DNA of 12,415 bases from NCBI GenBank assembly GCA_902478605.1, contig CABSLQ010000076.1, positions 1-12,415 on the forward strand, in the 5' to 3' direction. Shown piece after piece: positions 6,148 to 12,395 of the stretch (position 1 is the first letter of the stretch; every line of letters starts with the position of its first letter). Made by a program: the position numbers and the translations under genes. The stretch comes from an uncultured Oscillospiraceae bacterium. GTDB lineage: Bacteria; Bacillota; Clostridia; Oscillospirales; Acutalibacteraceae. The notes under the pieces are model-generated. The model did no database searches. It was given only the letters and a program-made list of their open reading frames with translations, and was not told where the DNA came from.

Positions 6148-8364
6148 TTAGAATCGGGTGTGGAAGGTGCGGTTGATGACATCCAGCTGCTGCTCGCGGG
6201 TGAGCTTGACAAAATTGACGGCATAGCCGGACACCCGGATGGTCAGCTGCGGATACAGCTCGGGGTGATCCATCGCATCGAGCAGCACCTCACGGTTGAG
6301 CACGTTGACGTTGATATGGTGCCCGCTCTCCTCAAAGTATCCGTCCATCAGGCCCACCAGATTGGCCTTGCGTTCCTCCTCGTCATGGCCGAGTGCCCCC
6401 GGCACAATGGAGAAGGTATAGCTGATACCGTCCTCTGCGTAATCGTACGGCAGCTTGGCCACCGACATCATGGACGCGACACAGCCGTGGCTGTCCCGCC
6501 CGTGCATCGGGTTCGCGCCGGGCGCAAAGGGCTCGCCCGCCTTGCGGCCGTCCGGCGTGGAGCCGGTCTTTTTGCCATATACCACGTTGGACGTGATGGT
6601 CAGGATGGACAGGGTGTGCACCGATTCGCGGTAGGTGGGGCATTTGCGCAGCTTGCGCATAAAGGTTTTAACCACATCCACCGCGATGTCGTCCACCCGG
6701 GCGTCGTTGTTACCGAATTTGGGGAAGTCGCCTTCCACCTCGAAGTCCACCGCCAGGCCGTCCTCGTTGCGGATGGGCCGCACCTTGGCATACTTGATGG
6801 CGGACAGCGAATCGCACACCACCGACAAGCCCGCGATACCGCACGCCATGGTGCGCAGCACCTCGTTGTCATGCAGCGCCATCTGAATCTTCTCGTAGCA
6901 GTATTTGTCGTGCATATAATGGATGACATTGAGGGTGTTGATATACAGCTGCGCCAGCCAGTCGAGGATGGTGTCGAATTTCTTCATCACATCGTCGTAC
7001 TCGAGATATTTTCCGCGGCAGGCGAGCAGCTCCGGCCCCACCTGTACCCCGCTTTTCTCATCGCGGCCGCCGTTGATGGCATACAGCAGCGCTTTGGCCA
7101 GGTTAGCCCGTGCGCCGAAAAACTGCATCTGCTTGCCGATGCGCATGGCGGACACGCAGCAGGCAATGCCGTAATCGTCACCGAATTTCTTGCGCATCAG
7201 CTCGTCGCTCTCATACTGGATGGAACAGGTTTCAATGGACATTTTGGCGCAGTACTTCTTAAATGCATCCGGCAGGCGGGGACTCCACAGCACCGTCATG
7301 TTCGGTTCGGGCGCCGGGCCGAGATTGGTCAGCGTATGCAGGAAACGGAAGGACATTTTGGTCACCATATGCCGCCCGTCGGTGCAGATACCCCCGATGG
7401 ATTCGGTCACCCAGGTGGGATCGCCGCTGAACAGCTCATCATACGCCGGCGTGCGGAGGAACCGCACCATGCGCAGCTTCATGATAAAGTGATCCACAAT
7501 TTCCTGTATCTCGCTCTCGGTATAGCGGCCTTCTTCCAGATCCCGCTGCGCATAGATATCGAGGAAGGTGGACACGCGGCCGATGGACATTGCCGCGCCG
7601 TTCTGCTCCTTGATGGCGGCCAGATAGCCGAAATACAGCCACTGGAACGCCTCTTTGGTGTCCTGCGCCGGCCCCGAAATGTCAAAGCCATAGGAGGCCG
7701 CCATGCGCTTGAGCGCCTGCAGGGCGCGCACCTGCTCGGCCAGCTCCTCCCGGAGCCGGATGGCGCGGGAATCCATGACGCTGAAATGCGCGTCATCGCG
7801 CGCGTGCTGCTTCTCTTCTATGAGCGCATCCACGCCGTACAGCGCCACCCGGCGGTAATCGCCGATGATCCGCCCGCGGCCATAGGCATCGGGCAGCCCG
7901 GTGATGACGCCCGACTTGCGCGCCGCCCGCATTTCGGGCGTATAGCCGTCGAACACGCCGTCGTTGTGGGTTTTGCGGTACCGGAATACCTTTTCTACCT
8001 CCGGATCCATCTCCCGGCCATACGCCTCGAGCGCGCCGCGCACCATGCGGATGCCGCCGAACGGCATCACGGCGCGGCACAGCGGTTCCGCCGTCTGCAG
8101 GCCCACGATCTGCTCGTTTTCCTTATCGATATAGCCCGGCGCATAGGCGTCAATGTCCGAAATGGTGTGCGTATCGATATCATACACGCCGCCGCGCGCC
8201 CGTTCCTCGTTGGTCAGGGCACACACCTTGTCCCAAAGCGCGCGGGTGCGTTCGGTCGGCGGGGTGAGAAATTCCTCATCCCCGTCGTAGGGGGTGTAGT
8301 TGCGCGTGATAAAATCGCGCACGTCAATATATTTCTGCCAGGTGCCTGTCTTAAACTCGCTCAT
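6148..8364 (-). CDS. pflB: Formate C-acetyltransferase (pyruvate formate-lyase)
   Basis: A 738-aa glycyl-radical enzyme converting pyruvate and CoA to acetyl-CoA and formate in anaerobic mixed-acid fermentation; it is cytosolic and homodimeric. The adjacent catalytic cysteines Cys402-Cys403 lie in GIACCVSAM, matching the Cys418-Cys419 pair of the E. coli enzyme. The C-terminal radical loop RVSGYAV carries the radical-bearing glycine at residue 713. GTPDGR-like and GSTPDGRKAGEPFAPGANP segments in the last third are strongly conserved in true PFLs, as distinct from glycerol dehydratase or choline lyase homologues. ATG at 8364 is preceded by AAAGGA about 11 nt away. It is transcribed from the promoter at 8431-8459 with pflA downstream. 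It is intact, of normal length, and implies anaerobic growth because the radical form is oxygen-sensitive. Confidence 0.97.
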   Translation of the reverse strand: MSEFKTGTWQKYIDVRDFITRNYTPYDGDEEFLTPPTERTRALWDKVCALTNEERARGGVYDIDTHTISDIDAYAPGYIDKENEQIVGLQTAEPLCRAVMPFGGIRMVRGALEAYGREMDPEVEKVFRYRKTHNDGVFDGYTPEMRAARKSGVITGLPDAYGRGRIIGDYRRVALYGVDALIEEKQHARDDAHFSVMDSRAIRLREELAEQVRALQALKRMAASYGFDISGPAQDTKEAFQWLYFGYLAAIKEQNGAAMSIGRVSTFLDIYAQRDLEEGRYTESEIQEIVDHFIMKLRMVRFLRTPAYDELFSGDPTWVTESIGGICTDGRHMVTKMSFRFLHTLTNLGPAPEPNMTVLWSPRLPDAFKKYCAKMSIETCSIQYESDELMRKKFGDDYGIACCVSAMRIGKQMQFFGARANLAKALLYAINGGRDEKSGVQVGPELLACRGKYLEYDDVMKKFDTILDWLAQLYINTLNVIHYMHDKYCYEKIQMALHDNEVLRTMACGIAGLSVVCDSLSAIKYAKVRPIRNEDGLAVDFEVEGDFPKFGNNDARVDDIAVDVVKTFMRKLRKCPTYRESVHTLSILTITSNVVYGKKTGSTPDGRKAGEPFAPGANPMHGRDSHGCVASMMSVAKLPYDYAEDGISYTFSIVPGALGHDEEERKANLVGLMDGYFEESGHHINVNVLNREVLLDAMDHPELYPQLTIRVSGYAVNFVKLTREQQLDVINRTFHTRF

Positions 8365-8430
8365 GCTGTATCTGTCCTTTCCCGGGCCCTCCGCCCGCTG
8401 TCACAACCCGATAGGCCGGCCTGTGCTTTC

Positions 8431-8459
8431 AGTATACCAAAATCCGCGTCCGCGCACAA
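8431..8459 (-). promoter_or_regulatory. Promoter of pflB-pflA
   Basis: On the minus strand TTGTGC (8454-8459), 17 bp, then TATACT (8431-8436) preceded by TGG, an extended -10. The -35 matches only TTG of the consensus, so the extended -10 likely carries much of the recognition. The purine permease promoter at 12317-12346 has the same TTGTGC -35. Confidence 0.75.
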
Positions 8460-8490
8460 TGGATAACCCCGCAGAATAAAACATACTAAA

Positions 8491-8500
8491 TTGGTATACT
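8491..8500 (+). promoter_or_regulatory. Candidate extended -10 promoter, rightward
   Basis: TTGGTATACT holds TGG before TATACT (8495-8500) and would start transcription near 8507, upstream of the structured leader and the ATPase remnant. No good -35 is seen at 17-18 bp, so the promoter is weaker or regulator-dependent. Confidence 0.5.
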
Positions 8501-8521
8501 TTTGTTCATTTTGGTGTCTGG

Positions 8522-8696
8522 CCGGATTCTGTTAGTTTATATCGGAAAACCGATAGTATTCCAAATTGGGAACAAAACCAGAATTCACCGGAATTTCCGG
8601 CCGGTTTTGCACCAAAAAGGCCGCCGCGGAATAGCATGGAAGGAACAACACAACCCGGGCCTTTTGTGCAAGGAGGCCCTATTTTACGCAGGGAGG
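8522..8696 (+). promoter_or_regulatory. Structured 5' leader, possible RNA regulator
   Basis: About 200 nt separate the candidate promoter from the ATG at 8704, and they are full of complementarity. CCGGATTCTG (8522-8531) pairs with 8579-8591 through a 3-nt bulge. This encloses a perfect hairpin TATCGG-aaaa-CCGATA (8540-8555) and a near-palindrome (8558-8571). CCGGAATTTCCGG (8588-8600) is a perfect 13-bp palindrome. A further stem pairs 8607-8622 with 8658-8671 with two single-base bulges. The 3' end carries two Shine-Dalgarno-like segments (8670-8676 and 8691-8696). I recognise no known riboswitch consensus. A regulatory RNA is inference from fold potential. Confidence 0.45.
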
Positions 8697-8703
8697 CAAT
8701 GGT

Positions 8704-9015
8704 ATGATGCAAGCAGGTGAAAAGGGAACGCCCATCCGCTTTTTTCTGGGAGCCAATACGCCGGTCGGTTTTGTGGGATACACCGACGACCTGTACGATG
8801 CCGGGGACGGCTGGCGGGCCTTTATCATCAAAAGCGGACCCGGCACAGGGAAAAATTCCCTTATGCGGGCCGTGGAAAAAGCCATGCTCGAACGCGGGCT
8901 GGAGGTGGAGGCCATCCGCTGTTCTTCCGATCCGGGCTCACTGGACGGCGTGCTTGTCCCCGCCTTGAAAGCGGCCATTATCGATGGTACCGCACCACAT
9001 GCCGCGCGCACGTAA
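8704..9015 (+). pseudogene. Truncated P-loop ATPase, PRK06851-like remnant
   Basis: 103 codons with a good ribosome binding site (GGGAGG 8691-8696, 7-nt gap to ATG). The product has FFLGANTPVGFVGY near the N-terminus, a P-loop GPGTGK (45-50), then IRCSSDPGSLDG (71-82) and IIDGTAPH (92-99). This is the order of motifs at the start of the PRK06851-type ATPases, uncharacterised clostridial proteins I recall as about 360 aa. The reading frame ends right after DGTAPH with a stray AART and stop, and nothing resembling the remaining two thirds follows before the next promoter at 9052. Walker A is also degenerate: the first position is Ser44 instead of Ala/Gly, and Asn51 replaces Ser/Thr after the lysine. 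Loss by deletion is likely. A short functional protein cannot be fully excluded. Confidence 0.75.
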
Positions 9016-9051
9016 ACACAGAAAAACTTTTGGAAAGTTGCTTGAAAAAGG

Positions 9052-9080
9052 TTGTAATGTGCGGCTTTTTCGCTTATAAT
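9052..9080 (+). promoter_or_regulatory. Promoter of the small membrane protein gene
   Basis: TTGTAA (9052-9057), a 17-bp spacer, then consensus TATAAT (9075-9080). The start would be near 9087, leaving a leader of about 44 nt. It lies only 36 bp past the stop of the ATPase remnant. Confidence 0.85.
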
Positions 9081-9130
9081 TTGAAAAGAGAGTCCTTTAT
9101 CGGGACCCTTATAAAAACGGAGGGATCGAT

Positions 9131-9625
9131 ATGCAAAAAGGAAAATTCGGTATTTGTCTATGGTTTTATGCGGTGCTGGCGTTTATTTTGGCCTTTCTGG
9201 GCCAGACGCTGCTGTGCGGCCTGCTGCTCGGGTTTGTCATTGCCACGGAGAAAAACGAGTGGCTTTCCAAACAGGTGATGCAGGCGTTCTTTCTCACCGT
9301 CTTCTTCTCGGTGATCACCGAAGTGTTCGATATACTGAACATCTTCCGTTCCATCCCGTTGTTGGGGACCGTCTTCACCACCATTTTTAACGTCATTACC
9401 AGCATCATCTCGCTCATCGTCCTGATCTTCTGCATCGTGGCCATCGTCCGTGTGGCCAAGGAGCGGGAAGCCAATCTTCCTCTGCTGTCCAGGCTGGCCA
9501 ACCGGGCCTGCGGGCTGTTGGAGCAGCGGATTTACACCCAGGCGCCCCCTGCTAACCCGGGCAACAATCCTCCCTTCAACCAGGGTAACCCCCCCGTTAA
9601 TCCGGGCAATCCTCCCGTGCAATAA
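9131..9625 (+). CDS. Small membrane protein with Asn/Pro/Gly repeat tail
   Basis: A 164-aa protein of unknown function. ATG at 9131 follows GGAGGG (9119-9124) by 6 nt, and a strong promoter and terminator bracket it, so it is a real single-gene unit. Hydrophobic segments lie near residues 8-38 (probably one long or two short helices), 48-66 and 75-107, giving three to four membrane spans. A basic, Leu-rich stretch (KEREANLPLLSRLANRA) follows. The last 25 residues are a low-complexity tail with three imperfect repeats of the type N-P/Q-G-N-(N)-P-P-F/V. Such Pro/Asn-rich tails are often exposed and disordered. Which side of the membrane it faces cannot be decided. I do not recognise a named family. 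Confidence 0.85.
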   Translation: MQKGKFGICLWFYAVLAFILAFLGQTLLCGLLLGFVIATEKNEWLSKQVMQAFFLTVFFSVITEVFDILNIFRSIPLLGTVFTTIFNVITSIISLIVLIFCIVAIVRVAKEREANLPLLSRLANRACGLLEQRIYTQAPPANPGNNPPFNQGNPPVNPGNPPVQ

Positions 9626-9641
9626 GCCTACATAAAGACGA

Positions 9642-9675
9642 ATGCCGGCGTCGGAATGACGCCGGCATCTTTTTT
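9642..9675 (+). terminator. Intrinsic terminator
   Basis: A perfect 11-bp GC-rich stem (9642-9652 with 9658-9668), a 5-nt loop, then C and TTTTTT (9670-9675). It ends the membrane protein transcript 17 bp past its stop. On the other strand it could also help end the convergent DUF368 gene, but the T tract there is poor. Confidence 0.93.
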
Positions 9676-9696
9676 GCTTTCCGATTGCGGAAGGAC

Positions 9697-10548
9697 TCAA
9701 TCGGGAACCTCGATCTTCTGGTTGAAGCGATCTAGCAGCAGGGCCGCCGCAACGCCCACCGCCAAACACAGCACATTGATGATACAGGCTCCCACGCTTC
9801 TGGTGAAGCTGGCAAACGGGATGATGACCAGTGTGGCCGCCACCACAATTCCGATAATCACATGGGACACGGTGGAGTGATACCGATTCAGGAGGTAGTT
9901 CATCCCTTTGGCGCAAAGAATAATCGTCAGCAGCGCTCCGATGCCGCCGGGAGCCAAAACACCGAGATCAAAATTGCCGATCCCCTCAATAAAGGGCGTA
10001 TACAGGCCAAGCGGCATCAGCAGGGTGGAAAAGCTCATACCGGGGGCGATGATGCTCAACGCCAGACAGAACCCGCAGAAAAGGTACCAGCCAAAATTGG
10101 GGGCAATGCTGACCGAAACCAGGTTAAGCGTGATGAGCAGGGCCAGCACCACGACAAAGGAAATGGACATGCCAATGTAGTCTTTTGCCGATGTCCCGTG
10201 CACACTGGCTTCGCGGAAAAGCGACGGGATCATCCCGGCGATAAGCCCCACAAAGAGACAAACCGAAGCGTCGGGATAGGCGTTGAGCATGATGCCGAGA
10301 ATTTTGGCAATGCCCAGAAAGCCCACAACAATGCCGATCAGAATGGGCAGAAGCATCATGGCATACTTTTTAAACGCCTTGATGGGATTGGACAGCAGGG
10401 CCATGATGGGGGCGTAAACGCCGAATACCACACAGAGCACCCCGCCCGAAATCCCGGGAAGCACCGCCCCCAAACCGATTAACATGCCTTGCAGCAGCTT
10501 AAAAATAAATCCCGCTGCCGTCATCGGCTTTTTTTCCGTTTCCTGCAT
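9697..10548 (-). CDS. popT: DUF368 protein, PopT-type undecaprenyl-phosphate translocase
   Basis: A 283-aa polytopic membrane protein with about eight hydrophobic segments. DUF368 proteins have an internal repeat, each half carrying a Pro-Gly loop. Here the first is LPGISGG (30-36) and the second IAPGMSFS (167-174); the second deviates from the more usual PG-x-SGS form. DUF368 proteins were shown to include PopT, which returns undecaprenyl phosphate across the membrane for reuse in wall synthesis. That role is assigned by family, not seen here. ATG at 10548 follows GAGG with a 9-nt gap. It is convergent with the small membrane protein and has its own upstream region. The length is normal and it appears intact. 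The symbol popT is given by homology only. Confidence 0.88.
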   Translation of the reverse strand: MQETEKKPMTAAGFIFKLLQGMLIGLGAVLPGISGGVLCVVFGVYAPIMALLSNPIKAFKKYAMMLLPILIGIVVGFLGIAKILGIMLNAYPDASVCLFVGLIAGMIPSLFREASVHGTSAKDYIGMSISFVVVLALLITLNLVSVSIAPNFGWYLFCGFCLALSIIAPGMSFSTLLMPLGLYTPFIEGIGNFDLGVLAPGGIGALLTIILCAKGMNYLLNRYHSTVSHVIIGIVVAATLVIIPFASFTRSVGACIINVLCLAVGVAAALLLDRFNQKIEVPD

Positions 10549-10586
10549 GACTGCGCCTCATTTCGTTTTATATTGATAGTCGCGGA

Positions 10587-10599
10587 GGAACGCCGTTCC
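10587..10599. promoter_or_regulatory. 13-bp perfect palindrome upstream of popT
   Basis: GGAACG-C-CGTTCC is fully symmetric, about 40 bp upstream of the popT start, next to a TATAAA-like -10 on the minus strand (complement of about 10568-10573). No good -35 is evident. It is a possible operator. The rest of 10549-10682 holds no recognisable gene. Confidence 0.4.
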
Positions 10600-10682
10600 C
10601 TCACGATTTATCCCCACACAATGGAAAACCAAGGCGTTTATGTGCAACCGCCATGGCGCTTCCTTTTTCAAATCGGCCCATC

Positions 10683-10719
10683 AAAAAGAAAAGACAGGTT
10701 TCAGCCTGTCTTTTCTTTT
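10683..10719 (-). terminator. Intrinsic terminator of the purine permease
   Basis: A perfect 15-bp stem (10684-10698 with 10705-10719) and a 6-nt loop. On the minus strand the descending arm is itself T-rich (CTTTTCTTTTT), which serves as the U tract. It lies about 46 bp past the permease stop codon. Confidence 0.9.
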
Positions 10720-10765
10720 CAGGAGAGGGCGAGCACGGCAGACGCCTCTTCCCTTACGTCCGTTC

Positions 10766-12121
10766 TTAGATGATAGCCAGCAGCACAAAATTCAGGATAA
10801 ACAAAGCGGTCGCCACCCAGAGTATGGGATGGACCTCCTTGGCCTGCTTTTTGCAGATCTTGGTGATGCAGTAGAAGATAAAGCCGGCGGCAATGCCATA
10901 GGAAATGCTGTAGCAGAGCGCCATGAAAATGCCGGCAAAGAAGGCGGGTACCGCTTCGTCGAAATCATCCCACTGGAGCTCCTTGAAGGCGGACATCATC
11001 ATGATGCCGACCACAATCAGCGCAGGGGCCGTCGCGGCATAGGGGATCGCGCTGACAAAGGTCGCCAGGAACGCGCTTATCGCAAAGCACAGGGCGACAA
11101 TCACGCTGGTCAGGCCGGTACGGCCGCCGGCGCCGATGCCCGCGGCGCTTTCCACATAGGTCGTGGTGTTGGAGGTGCCGAAGATGGCGCCGATGGAGGT
11201 CGCCGTCGCGTCGGCAAACAGCGCTTTGTCCATCTTGGACTTGAAGCCGGCCGTGGTTTCCATCGCCTTTTCATCCTCGTCGCTGAAGATGCCGGCGCGG
11301 CGGCCGGTGCCGATGAAGGTACCGATGGTGTCAAAGGTGTCCGACAGGCTGAAGGCGAAAATGGTCACCAGCACCAGCGGAAGCTTGCCGATATCGGTGA
11401 ACAGGGAGCCCAAACCCTCGCTGGTGAAAATTGCACCGAAGGTGGTGGGCAGCTGCTGGCAGGCCTCGGTAAAGCTGATCGTTTCCTGCGTGGCGGTTAC
11501 CCCCATGGGGATACCAAGCAGAGCGGTGACCACAATACCGATCAGGATGGCGCCCTTCACCTTGCAGACCAGCAGAATGATGGTCAGCGCCAGGCCGATC
11601 AGGAACAGCCAGAAGGGCGCTTGGTTCAGGGTGGCCAGCGCGGGCACGCCGGAGTCAAACGAGATGATGCCCACATTCAGCAGGCCTATGTACGCGACGA
11701 AAATGCCGATGCCGCCGCCGATCGCATTCTGCAGGCTGCGGGGAATGGCCTTGATGATGTACTTGCGGATTTTGGTGACCGTAATAATAATGTTGATGAG
11801 GCCGCAAATAAACACCATGGACAACGCCTGCTTCCATGTAAAGCCGAGGCCGAAGCACACGGTATAAACGAAAAACGCGTTCAGCCCCATGCCGGGCGCC
11901 TGCGCGTAGGGCACGTTGGCAACCAGGCCCATGATCAGGGTGCCGACAATGGACGAAATGATGGTCGCCAGGAAAACGGCGCCCCATTCCATCCCCGCCT
12001 CACTCAGCAGGCCAGGGTTGACCGCAATGATGTACGCCATGGCAAAAAACGTCGTTAAGCCGGCGATGACTTCCCGTCCTGCCGTGGTCCCGTTTTCTTT
12101 AAGCTTGAAAAGTCTCTCCAT
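10766..12121 (-). CDS. NCS2 (AzgA-type) hypoxanthine/guanine/adenine permease
   Basis: A 451-aa permease with about 12 to 14 membrane segments that imports purine bases by proton symport. Family motifs are clear: MERLFKLKENGTTAGREVIAG-type start, AQAPGMGLNAFF (73-84), DTFDTIGTFIGTGRRAG (261-277) and GTSNTTTYVESAAG with GAGGRTG (315-336). These mark the AzgA/PbuG branch rather than the uracil/xanthine branch. The exact base (hypoxanthine and guanine versus adenine) cannot be decided. An in-frame extension of 75 codons exists upstream, but it is low-complexity and Arg/Gly-rich. The ATG at 12121 has AAGGAAGG (complement of 12131-12138) about 9 nt upstream and starts exactly at the conserved N-terminus. 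It is a single-gene unit with promoter 12317-12346 and terminator 10683-10719. No purine riboswitch is evident in its leader. Confidence 0.94.
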   Translation of the reverse strand: MERLFKLKENGTTAGREVIAGLTTFFAMAYIIAVNPGLLSEAGMEWGAVFLATIISSIVGTLIMGLVANVPYAQAPGMGLNAFFVYTVCFGLGFTWKQALSMVFICGLINIIITVTKIRKYIIKAIPRSLQNAIGGGIGIFVAYIGLLNVGIISFDSGVPALATLNQAPFWLFLIGLALTIILLVCKVKGAILIGIVVTALLGIPMGVTATQETISFTEACQQLPTTFGAIFTSEGLGSLFTDIGKLPLVLVTIFAFSLSDTFDTIGTFIGTGRRAGIFSDEDEKAMETTAGFKSKMDKALFADATATSIGAIFGTSNTTTYVESAAGIGAGGRTGLTSVIVALCFAISAFLATFVSAIPYAATAPALIVVGIMMMSAFKELQWDDFDEAVPAFFAGIFMALCYSISYGIAAGFIFYCITKICKKQAKEVHPILWVATALFILNFVLLAII

Positions 12122-12252
12122 AAACACACGCCTTCCTTTCTTTTTTCCCCTGCGGAGGCGTTGCCCCGGAAGCCGCCCCGGAACCCCCTCCGCCTGTATC
12201 CTATTGCCGGCGGCTGTTGCCTGTAAGCCGCGCCAGCATGCTCCCGCCCTGC

Positions 12253-12268
12253 CCTGCCGGCCGGCAGG
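12253..12268. repeat. 16-bp perfect palindrome in the permease leader
   Basis: CCTGCCGG-CCGGCAGG is fully symmetric and lies within the ~190-nt untranslated leader of the permease. It could be a DNA operator or, with slipped pairing, part of an RNA hairpin. In GC-rich sequence some such palindromes arise by chance. Confidence 0.5.
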
Positions 12269-12282
12269 ACGAGGAGCAGCGG

Positions 12283-12309
12283 CGCCAAACAGACCGCACG
12301 CCAAACAGA
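12283..12309. repeat. 11-bp direct repeat at the permease transcription start
   Basis: CGCCAAACAGA occurs at 12283-12293 and again at 12299-12309, a 16-bp period. The pair begins right at the predicted transcription start (near 12310) and runs into the leader. This is a position suited to a repressor or an RNA-binding protein. No known operator consensus is recognised. Confidence 0.55.
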
Positions 12310-12316
12310 TGTCCCT

Positions 12317-12346
12317 ATTATAGCACAACCGAAAGGAACAGCACAA
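12317..12346 (-). promoter_or_regulatory. Promoter of the purine permease
   Basis: On the minus strand TTGTGC (12341-12346), 18 bp, then consensus TATAAT (12317-12322) preceded by TGC, an extended -10. An A/T-only run just upstream of the -35 (about 12345-12356) resembles an UP element. The start near 12310 leaves a leader of about 190 nt. Confidence 0.82.
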
Positions 12347-12358
12347 TATATATTTTAC

Positions 12359-12395
12359 ATGGCTATGTCACAACAAACAGTTGATAAATAGCCAT
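12359..12395. repeat. 8-bp inverted repeat near the right edge
   Basis: ATGGCTAT (12359-12366) and ATAGCCAT (12388-12395) are exact reverse complements with a 21-nt spacer, and TTTTT-like sequence follows on the plus strand. It could be a weak terminator, or paired operator half-sites upstream of the permease promoter. The final bases contain aggggag (12402-12408), a possible ribosome binding site for a gene beyond the window. Confidence 0.35.

Larger units (their letters stand above)
8431..8500. repeat. 10-bp inverted repeat in the divergent pflB/ATPase region
   Basis: AGTATACCAA (8431-8440) and TTGGTATACT (8491-8500) are exact reverse complements, 60 bp apart start to start, about six helical turns. 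Each contains an extended -10-like sequence facing outward. They may be paired operators or simply the two divergent promoter cores. Confidence 0.7.

Noticed and set aside
6132..6224. 31-codon N-terminal extension of pflA
   Set aside because: It overlaps the end of pflB and is Ser/Ala-rich low-complexity sequence. The family N-terminus and ribosome binding site support the ATG at 6131.
6130..8466. Very long open frame (about 778 codons) on the strand opposite pflB
   Set aside because: It mirrors the codon structure of pflB, an unmistakable gene on the minus strand. The translation is rich in His, Gly and Arg, typical of an antisense shadow in GC-rich coding DNA.
8502..8720. Open frame of 72 codons through the structured leader
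   Set aside because: It has only a TTG start, no ribosome binding site, no recognisable protein and overlaps the well-initiated ATG at 8704.
10640..12058. 472-codon open frame on the plus strand opposite the purine permease
   Set aside because: Same reason: an antisense shadow of a clear membrane transporter gene. It also runs through the permease terminator hairpin.
12122..12346. 75-codon N-terminal extension of the purine permease
   Set aside because: It starts inside the promoter (upstream of the predicted transcription start) and encodes Arg/Gly/Ala-rich sequence. The conserved N-terminus and a good ribosome binding site fix the ATG at 12121.
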